Shown here: positions 25,424 to 31,431 of the stretch, piece by piece
Numbering within the stretch: the first letter of the stretch is position 1
Layout: the number at the start of each line of letters is the position of its first letter
Program-made: the position numbers and the translations under genes
DNA from: Bifidobacterium breve
GTDB lineage: Bacteria > Actinomycetota > Acidimicrobiia > Acidimicrobiales > Ilumatobacteraceae
NCBI GenBank assembly: GCA_945901725.1
Contig: CAMDLK010000013.1
Coordinates: forward strand, 1 to 35,704
Direction: 5' to 3'
DNA: 35,704 nucleotides
Notes under the pieces: model-generated
What the model saw: the letters and a program-made list of their open reading frames with translations, nothing else
Databases searched by the model: none
Told to the model about the DNA's origin: nothing

Positions 25424-25429
25424 ATCGTA
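25424..25429 (-). promoter_or_regulatory. -10 hexamer TACGAT, phosphonate operon
   Basis: It lies six bases before the GTG at 25417 and uses the same hexamer and spacing as the TetR gene. It decides the start of the dioxygenase. No clear Pho box could be recognised by eye. Confidence 0.55.
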
Positions 25430-25535
25430 TTGAGTAGCCCCCAATTGGGCATAGCCCTGACCCAACTGTTCACCTCTGTGTTACCGCCTGTATGGGTGGT
25501 ACCGTTTCCCCAAGTTCGAGGGATAGGGGACCCAT

Positions 25536-26723
25536 ATGACATACGCAGGCGATCGCGTTCTTTACGACGCAGATACACACATCATGGAGCTTCCAGACTT
25601 CCTCAAGAAGTTTGCTGACCCAGATGTGCGCGACCTTCTACCCGAAGTTGATTACGGCCGTTCACTCGTGACTGACGAGGAAGTGGCAATCATTGTCGGC
25701 AACGGTTCACAACATTCAGACGAACACAAAGAGTCACTTATTGCTCTTGGTGATCGCATGATCCAAGAGGTCAAAGAAATTCAAGCCCTTGGTGCATTCG
25801 ACAAGCATGATCGTGTTATCGCTAACGACATGTTGGGCTTCAAGAAGCAGTTGGTATTCCCAACTCACAGTTTGCACATGCCGTTTTCACCAAGCAGCAA
25901 AATTCCTGACAAGGTTCGTTACGGCGGCGCTCGTGCGCACAACCGTCACATGGCTGACTTCTGTTCAATCGATGACCGCCTCATGGGTGTTGCCGCAATT
26001 CCACTCGAGAATCCAGCACTTGCATTAGAAGAGGTGCAGTGGAGCATCGACAATGGTCTAGAGGCCATGTGGGTTCCACATCGTTTGGCAGGAGAGCGTT
26101 CGCCAACTCACGTTGACTTCAATCCAATTTGGTCGTTGTTGCAAGAAGCACAAGTTCCTGTTGTGTTCCATGTTGGTGGAAACCCGTTGCAACTGAAGCC
26201 AGAGTGGAGTAACACCGGTCGCGGTGTTACCAAAGACTGGATGGGTGGCGGAGAAAATGTTCGTGCTCGTGATGCTGCTGTGTTGCATCAGGGAATTGAA
26301 ACATTTATTTCAATGATGATTCTTGATGGTGTTCTTGAAGACTTCCCAGACCTGAAGTTTGCATCGGTTGAACTTGGTGCTGGTTGGGTTCCTGAAATGC
26401 TTGTTCGACTTGACCATGTTCATAAGGCGTATTCACGTGTTGATGATCGTCTTCGCGGCTTCAAGCGCACACCATCCGAGCAGGTTCGTCAGCAGTTCGG
26501 TTTCACACCGTTCGTATTCGAAGATGTCGCACGTCTGATTGACCAGTCAAACGACGATCTTTATTTGTTCTCAAGCGATTACCCACATACAGAAGGCGGC
26601 CGTGACCCCATTGCCCGCTTCGAGTCGTGCATGAAAGACGTGCCTCAGGCATCTGTCGACAAGTTCAACTCGGGCAACTTCTTACGGGTATTCCCGCACG
26701 CTCGCGTCACTGCAGACAAATAG
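25536..26723 (+). CDS. Amidohydrolase 2 family protein
   Basis: A 395-residue TIM-barrel metal-dependent hydrolase (PF04909 type). The first metal motif is reduced to YDADTHIME (His15), and later metal or catalytic sites are in VFHVGGNP (about 209) and FSSDYPHTEGG (Asp at about 349). A 40-residue acidic stretch near the start is typical of actinobacterial members. Relatives include ACMSD-like decarboxylases and lactone or amide hydrolases; which applies is not clear. The gap of 118 bases to the divergent dioxygenase gene holds both promoters. It leads the catabolic cluster that continues with the monooxygenase and the acyl-CoA dehydrogenase. Confidence 0.85.
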   Translation: MTYAGDRVLYDADTHIMELPDFLKKFADPDVRDLLPEVDYGRSLVTDEEVAIIVGNGSQHSDEHKESLIALGDRMIQEVKEIQALGAFDKHDRVIANDMLGFKKQLVFPTHSLHMPFSPSSKIPDKVRYGGARAHNRHMADFCSIDDRLMGVAAIPLENPALALEEVQWSIDNGLEAMWVPHRLAGERSPTHVDFNPIWSLLQEAQVPVVFHVGGNPLQLKPEWSNTGRGVTKDWMGGGENVRARDAAVLHQGIETFISMMILDGVLEDFPDLKFASVELGAGWVPEMLVRLDHVHKAYSRVDDRLRGFKRTPSEQVRQQFGFTPFVFEDVARLIDQSNDDLYLFSSDYPHTEGGRDPIARFESCMKDVPQASVDKFNSGNFLRVFPHARVTADK

Positions 26724-26755
26724 CCTTCGGCTCCGTTTGGCCGATAGCCGAGACA

Positions 26756-26761
26756 TAGTCT
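26756..26761 (+). promoter_or_regulatory. -10 hexamer TAGTCT, monooxygenase
   Basis: It lies six bases before the ATG at 26768, in the 44-base gap after the amidohydrolase. Confidence 0.5.
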
Positions 26762-26767
26762 TAGGTC

Positions 26768-28570
26768 ATGAGCCAGACATCAACTGACGACCTGGGGTTT
26801 GACCCTGATGAACTACGCCAGCGCTATCGCGACGAACGCGATAAGCGAGTGCGGGCTGAAGCTAACGAGCAGTACACAGAAATAGCGGGCGAGTTTGCTC
26901 ACTATCTCGAGGACCCGTACATCAAGTTCGAAGAGCGTGCTCCGATTATCAAAGAAGTTCAAGTTGCCATTGTTGGTGGCGGCTTCGGCGGCATGTTGGT
27001 TGCAGCACGACTGCATGAAGCAGGCGTTCACGATTTCACAGTGATTGAAAAGGGTGGCGACTTTGGTGGCACCTGGTACTGGAATAGGTATCCCGGCGCT
27101 GCGTGCGACGTTGAGTCATACATCTACTTGCCGTTACTTGAAGAGACCGGTTTCATTCCTGCATCAAAGTACACACCAGCTCCAGAAATTTTGGCGCATT
27201 GTCATCGCATTGCTGAACACTTCAACTTGTATTCACGTGCAATGTTGCAAACAGAAGTTACTGATGTGCGTTGGGATGAATCATCGCGCCGCTGGACTAT
27301 TCGCACTAACCGCGGTGATGAAATTCGTGCGCGATTCATCAGCATGGCTAACGGTCCGTTGCATCGGCCGAAATTGCCAGGCATCGAAGGTGTTGGCACA
27401 TTCGAAGGTCATTCATTCCACACCAGTCGTTGGGATTATGAATACACCGGTGGTACCAGCAAGGGAAATCTCACTGGGTTGAAAGACAAAGTTGTTGGCA
27501 TCATTGGTACCGGCGCAACAGCGGTGCAAGCTGTGCCACACCTTGGTGCTGGTGCAAAACAATTGTTTGTGTTCCAACGCACACCATCGTCCATTGACGT
27601 ACGTAATGACACACCGACAGATCCAGACTGGGTTAATTCATTAGAGCCAGGTTGGCAGCGTCGCCGCAATGAAAACTTTACGAATCTCACTTCTGGAGTG
27701 TTTGATACTGAAGACTTAGTAAATGACGGTTGGACAGAAATTGTTGGCAACCTCATGTTACGTGCGCGTAAAGAAGGCGGTCTAGGGACAAGTCTTGAAC
27801 AGATCGGCACCATTGTTGAAAATGCAGACTTTGAAAAAATGAATCAAGTACGTAATCGTGTTGATGCAATTGTCACCGATCCGAAAACTGCGGAAGCACT
27901 GAAGCCGTGGTATCGCCAATTCTGCAAGCGTCCGTGTTTCCATGACGACTACTTGCCAACCTTCAACAGACCAAATGTGACACTTGTTGACACAGGTGGC
28001 CTCGGTGTTGAGAAAATCACACCGAGGGGCGTTGTAGCTAACGGAGTTGAATACGAACTTGATTGCCTTGTATATGCAACTGGTTTTGAAGTCGGTACTG
28101 ATTACGCGCGTCGTTCTGGTTACGAAACCACCGGCTCGGACAATCTCACACTCACCAGTAAGTGGGCCGAAGGCGTTGAGACCTTCCATGGTTTCTTCTC
28201 TCGCGGATTCCCGAATTGCTTCCTTGTCTCCACTGCACAGTCCGGGTTCTCTGTGAACTTCCCGCACATGCTGAACGAACAAGCGATCCATATTGCACAC
28301 GTCGTGAAGCATGCAACCGAAGCTGGAATCACACGTATTGAAGCAAGCGCTCAGGCTGAACATGACTGGGTGGAAGACATCAAATCAAATTCCACAATGA
28401 ACTTGAAGTTCCTCGAGGCGTGTACACCTGGTTACTACAACAATGAAGGTAAGCCTGCCGAACGAGCCGCCCAGAACGGCAGTTACGGCAAGGGCCCCGT
28501 TGCCTTTGTTCGATTGCTTGAAACATGGCGGGCTGCTGGCGATTTTGCCGGCCTTGAGATGTCCAAATAG
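26768..28570 (+). CDS. Baeyer-Villiger-type flavin monooxygenase
   Basis: A 600-residue FAD- and NADPH-dependent monooxygenase. The first Rossmann motif is VGGGFGG (69-75), then GTWYWNRYPGAACDVES. The fingerprint FxGxxxHxxxW is FEGHSFHTSRW at residues 212-222, and the second Rossmann motif is GIIGTGATAVQ. An N-terminal 60-residue extension is present, as in the longer type I enzymes. Type I Baeyer-Villiger enzymes insert oxygen into ketones to give esters or lactones; some hydroxylate heteroatoms. TAGTCT at 26756-26761, six bases before ATG, supports its own leaderless promoter. It sits between an amidohydrolase and an acyl-CoA dehydrogenase. Confidence 0.92.
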   Translation: MSQTSTDDLGFDPDELRQRYRDERDKRVRAEANEQYTEIAGEFAHYLEDPYIKFEERAPIIKEVQVAIVGGGFGGMLVAARLHEAGVHDFTVIEKGGDFGGTWYWNRYPGAACDVESYIYLPLLEETGFIPASKYTPAPEILAHCHRIAEHFNLYSRAMLQTEVTDVRWDESSRRWTIRTNRGDEIRARFISMANGPLHRPKLPGIEGVGTFEGHSFHTSRWDYEYTGGTSKGNLTGLKDKVVGIIGTGATAVQAVPHLGAGAKQLFVFQRTPSSIDVRNDTPTDPDWVNSLEPGWQRRRNENFTNLTSGVFDTEDLVNDGWTEIVGNLMLRARKEGGLGTSLEQIGTIVENADFEKMNQVRNRVDAIVTDPKTAEALKPWYRQFCKRPCFHDDYLPTFNRPNVTLVDTGGLGVEKITPRGVVANGVEYELDCLVYATGFEVGTDYARRSGYETTGSDNLTLTSKWAEGVETFHGFFSRGFPNCFLVSTAQSGFSVNFPHMLNEQAIHIAHVVKHATEAGITRIEASAQAEHDWVEDIKSNSTMNLKFLEACTPGYYNNEGKPAERAAQNGSYGKGPVAFVRLLETWRAAGDFAGLEMSK

Positions 28571-28614
28571 CCCTTTTTGACGGCTCGGGTACTGAGCCTG
28601 CGGACAGCGATTAC

Positions 28615-28620
28615 TAAGGT
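28615..28620 (+). promoter_or_regulatory. -10 hexamer TAAGGT, acyl-CoA dehydrogenase
   Basis: It lies six bases before the ATG at 28627. The same hexamer is used at 21635 and before the transporter operon. Confidence 0.5.
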
Positions 28621-28626
28621 AGGAAC

Positions 28627-29880
28627 ATGGATTTTGTTTACCCACCCCAAGCCGACACGTACCGCACAAAGGTGCGCGCCTTCCTCGACGCCAACCTTCC
28701 AAAAGACTGGAAGGGCATCGGTGCTCTGAATCATAAAGATGCAGCTGCATGGACCGAAGACTGGCGCGAGAAATTGTCGAAGAATGACCTTCTTGCCATC
28801 ACATGGCCAAAAGAATACGGTGGCCAAGGCTTGTCACATGTTGAATCGTTAGTACTTGCTGAAGAATTCGCCAGAGCAGGGGTTCCAAGCGGTGGTCCAA
28901 ACGATGGTTTCGGAATTGGCATGTTGGGCAACACCATCCTTGCTGTTGGTACCGAAGATCAAAAGAAACATTTCTTGGCTCGTGTTTTATCTGGTGAAGA
29001 TCGTTGGTGTCAGGGATACAGCGAGCCCTCGTCCGGTTCTGACCTTGGAAACTTGGGATGCCGCGCAGTTCTTGACGGCGATGAGTGGGTCATCAATGGT
29101 CAGAAAATCTGGACATCAGCTGGTCACCTTGCAAACCATATTTTCGTTCTTGCTCGTACATCACCAGATGATGTGAAGCATCGCGGTATTACGTTCCTTC
29201 TTGTGGACATGCGTCAAAAAGGTGTGGAAGTACGTCCCATCAAGATGATGTCAGGTGATTCTGAATTCAACGAAGTGTTCTTTACAGATGCACGTTGTCC
29301 GAAGGAAAACGTTGTTGGTGAAATCAACGGTGGCTGGATGGTCGCAATGACACTTCTCGGCAACGAGCGTGGTGCTGGTGCCGTTGTTTCCGGCATCTCA
29401 TTCCGTGGCGAGCTTGACAAACTTAATACTCTTGCGCGGGAAAAAGGTGTGACAACTAATCCGCATATTCGCCAACGCTTAGCGCAAGCGCATATCAAAG
29501 TAGAAATTATGCGTTTTCTCGGTTACCGAACCTTGACTGCTTTTATGAATGGAAGTCAGCCAGGCCCGGAAGCGTCAATTGGCAAATTGTGGTGGAGCGA
29601 ATACCACAAGGAAGTTACAGAACTAGCAGTTGACATTCTTGGTGCAGATGCCCTGGTTCCATTCGGACAGACACCTCACACCGCTTTCACTACTGACTCT
29701 CCTGGATCACCAAACGACAGCGCAAACTGGGCTGGTGTGTTCATGAATGCTCGTGCCGGAACCATTTACGCAGGTACCAGCCAGGTACAACGCGGCATTG
29801 TGGGCGAACAAGTTCTCGGTCTTCCGAAAGAGCCACGCTCTGACGGTGGACCATGGAAGAACATTCCCGGCCACGGCTGA
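28627..29880 (+). CDS. Acyl-CoA dehydrogenase
   Basis: A 417-residue FAD-dependent acyl-CoA dehydrogenase of the FadE type. The FAD-binding signature is CQGYSEPSSGSDLGN (about 132-146), followed by GQKIWTSAGH, and the C-terminal block is IYAGTSQVQRGIVGEQVLG. The position of the MCAD catalytic Glu is Ala382 (YAGT instead of YEGT). Glu247 in LLGNERGAG lies where isovaleryl- and long-chain-type enzymes have their base, and is the likely replacement. The enzyme introduces the alpha-beta double bond in an acyl-CoA, perhaps a branched or cyclic one. TAAGGT at 28615-28620, six bases before ATG, marks the promoter. Confidence 0.93.
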   Translation: MDFVYPPQADTYRTKVRAFLDANLPKDWKGIGALNHKDAAAWTEDWREKLSKNDLLAITWPKEYGGQGLSHVESLVLAEEFARAGVPSGGPNDGFGIGMLGNTILAVGTEDQKKHFLARVLSGEDRWCQGYSEPSSGSDLGNLGCRAVLDGDEWVINGQKIWTSAGHLANHIFVLARTSPDDVKHRGITFLLVDMRQKGVEVRPIKMMSGDSEFNEVFFTDARCPKENVVGEINGGWMVAMTLLGNERGAGAVVSGISFRGELDKLNTLAREKGVTTNPHIRQRLAQAHIKVEIMRFLGYRTLTAFMNGSQPGPEASIGKLWWSEYHKEVTELAVDILGADALVPFGQTPHTAFTTDSPGSPNDSANWAGVFMNARAGTIYAGTSQVQRGIVGEQVLGLPKEPRSDGGPWKNIPGHG

Positions 29881-29906
29881 TTCAGCCTAAATAATGCAGT
29901 GGATTA

Positions 29907-29924
29907 TGACTCGATAATGAGTCA
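29907..29924. promoter_or_regulatory. Operator-like palindrome before the nitroreductase
   Basis: TGACTC-GATAAT-GAGTCA is a perfect inverted repeat with 6-base arms. It overlaps the -35 region expected for TAGCGT at 29940-29945. Its size fits a TetR-type operator, and a TetR gene ends beside the nitroreductase, but a link is inference. Confidence 0.55.
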
Positions 29925-29939
29925 ACCCCACAGACGACC

Positions 29940-29945
29940 TAGCGT
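29940..29945 (+). promoter_or_regulatory. -10 hexamer TAGCGT, nitroreductase
   Basis: It lies 23 bases before the ATG at 29969. With the AAAGGA ribosome binding site it makes a short normal leader. Confidence 0.45.
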
Positions 29946-29968
29946 TTTGAAAGAGAAAAGGAATACTC

Positions 29969-30667
29969 ATGGCTGATAATCAGAACTCCCCAATAGATTT
30001 CGAAACAGTGGTGCATGAGCGCCGCAGTATCCGTGGCTACAAGAAGCAACCGGTTCCTCGTGAACTTCTTGAAGAAGTCATTGAACTCGCAAAGCGCGCA
30101 CCGTCATCAATGAACACTCAGCCATGGCATTACCACGTCGTAACTGGTGAGCCGCTTGAGCACATTCGCAAAGGCAACACTGAGCGCATGATGTCAGGAT
30201 CAAAAGTTGATCGTGAAATCAAAATGAACCACGGCTATGAAGGCCCTCACCGTGATCGCCAAGTTGAAATTGCCATTCAGCTTTTCGAAGCTATGGGAAT
30301 TGAACGCGATGACAAAGCTCGCCGCCAAGATTGGGTGATGCGTGGCTTCCGCCAGTTCGACGCGCCAGTATCAATCGTGATCACACTTGATAAGGCACTT
30401 GAACACGACACCATTGCACACTTCGACTGTGGTGCAGCTACCTATGGTCTTGTTCTTGCAGCATGGTCTAAAGGTCTTGGTTCCGTAATCAACGGTCAAG
30501 GAATTATGCAGTCACAGGTTGTTCGCGAACACGCCAACATTCCTGAAGATCAAGTCATCATGACTTGTGTTGCAATGGGCTTTCCCGATGAAGAATTCGT
30601 AGCAAACGACGTGCGTTCACGTCGCGCACCAAATGATGCAATGGCATCATTTGTAGGTTTTGACTAG
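29969..30667 (+). CDS. Nitroreductase family protein
   Basis: A 232-residue FMN oxidoreductase with the phosphate-binding motif ERRSIRGYKKQPV (about 13-25) and the APSSMNTQPWHYHVV segment (about 45-59), and an insert at about 75-120 with several charged residues. It is unlike the nitroreductase at 7323, which is shorter and lacks this insert. Reduction of nitro, quinone or enone groups is likely. It has a leader: TAGCGT at 29940-29945 and a ribosome binding site AAAGGA seven bases before the ATG. An 18-base palindrome at 29907-29924 overlaps the expected -35 region. Its stop abuts that of the convergent TetR gene with no spare base. Confidence 0.88.
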   Translation: MADNQNSPIDFETVVHERRSIRGYKKQPVPRELLEEVIELAKRAPSSMNTQPWHYHVVTGEPLEHIRKGNTERMMSGSKVDREIKMNHGYEGPHRDRQVEIAIQLFEAMGIERDDKARRQDWVMRGFRQFDAPVSIVITLDKALEHDTIAHFDCGAATYGLVLAAWSKGLGSVINGQGIMQSQVVREHANIPEDQVIMTCVAMGFPDEEFVANDVRSRRAPNDAMASFVGFD

Positions 30668-31318
30668 CTACTTCCTAGCCCTTTTCTTTGGTGCGGGTTT
30701 ATCCCAGCCCAAAGCTGCCTGAACTGTTTCACCTGACCGGCTCAGGTAACCGATATAGGAAAGAATGTCCGCTTTCTGTTGTTCAGAAATGTCGTTTACC
30801 TCATCAAGGACATTCATCGCTTGAACAATCAGTGTTCCGATGAGGACAAGATTCTTGCTGGTGCGGTCTCCCACAGTGGTGTTCGTTGATTGCGACAAGA
30901 CCGATTCAAGAACCAACTTCTGATTTGCCTGAAACCTCTCGGGGCTAACGCCACAACCCAACAAGTAAGTAATTGTCTGCATTCGCGCCTTGGCCAATTT
31001 CATAACATCGATTTTGCCTTCAAGAACCAAATTGAGGCGTGTGGTCTCGTCACTATTCGTCTGAACGAAAACTCCCATAAATGCAGCTTCGATCGATTGG
31101 GATAGCAACTCTTCTCGGGATCCGAAATAGCGGACCACATAATCAGTATGAACCCCTGCCTTTTCACAAATTCGCACAACCGTCACGTCCGATGGGGCAA
31201 ATTTAAGAAGAAGCTGAATAGTGGCATTCAGCATGCGTGCCGTAGCCTCTGCCTGACTCAGCCGGGGTTTCTTCGGGGCCGGAACAGGCGGTTTCTTCTT
31301 CTTCGATACTGGGGCCAT
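30668..31318 (-). CDS. TetR/AcrR family transcriptional regulator
   Basis: A 216-residue regulator. A Lys/Pro-rich arm (MAPVSKKKKPPVPAPKKP) precedes the N-terminal TetR DNA-binding domain, in which the helix-turn-helix is VTVVRICEKAGVHTDYVVRY then F-G-S-R-E-E-L-L at about 45-75. The rest is a helical ligand- and dimerisation domain. The ATG at 31318 is preferred over 31369 because TACGAT at 31325-31330 is six bases upstream. Possible targets are the palindrome before the nitroreductase (29907-29924) and the paired palindromes before the RCC1 gene (31394-31428). Neither is shown. Tandem repeats of ATTAACC (31361-31376) lie upstream of its own promoter. Confidence 0.85.
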   Translation of the reverse strand: MAPVSKKKKPPVPAPKKPRLSQAEATARMLNATIQLLLKFAPSDVTVVRICEKAGVHTDYVVRYFGSREELLSQSIEAAFMGVFVQTNSDETTRLNLVLEGKIDVMKLAKARMQTITYLLGCGVSPERFQANQKLVLESVLSQSTNTTVGDRTSKNLVLIGTLIVQAMNVLDEVNDISEQQKADILSYIGYLSRSGETVQAALGWDKPAPKKRARK

Positions 31319-31324
31319 GTGACA

Positions 31325-31330
31325 ATCGTA
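31325..31330 (-). promoter_or_regulatory. -10 hexamer TACGAT, TetR gene
   Basis: It lies six bases before the ATG at 31318 and supports that start over 31369. Confidence 0.55.
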
Positions 31331-31360
31331 ATGGTTAGGAGAAGGGTCTAGAGCAGACGG

Positions 31361-31376
31361 ATTAACCAATTAACCC
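31361..31376. repeat. 8-base direct repeat upstream of the TetR gene
   Basis: ATTAACCA and ATTAACCC stand head to tail between the TetR start and the RCC1 promoter. They could be a binding site for autoregulation. The sequence is short and AT-rich, so chance is possible. Confidence 0.35.
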
Positions 31377-31393
31377 TGCGTTGAGCCCATACT

Positions 31394-31428
31394 GTGCATA
31401 CCATGCACTAATTAAGCATACAATGCAC
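31394..31428. promoter_or_regulatory. Two tandem palindromes over the RCC1 promoter
   Basis: GTGCAT-ACC-ATGCAC (31394-31408) is perfect. GCAT-ACA-ATGC (31416-31426) is the core of a second copy. The centres are 20 bases apart, about two helical turns. The first covers the expected -35 and the second the -10 TACAAT (31419-31424), a layout suited to repression. Confidence 0.65.
31419..31424 (+). promoter_or_regulatory. -10 hexamer TACAAT, RCC1 gene
   Basis: It lies seven bases before the ATG at 31432 and inside the second palindrome, so a protein bound there would block transcription. It favours this start over the ATG at 31423. Confidence 0.55.
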
Positions 31429-31431
31429 AAT

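Noticed and set aside
27782-28363. A 193-codon minus-strand open frame inside the monooxygenase gene
   Set aside because: Cys/Phe-rich low-quality translation opposite a well-supported flavoprotein.
28582-28598. GGCTC...GAGCC stem as terminator after the monooxygenase
   Set aside because: Only five pairs and no following T run; it lies directly upstream of the next promoter.
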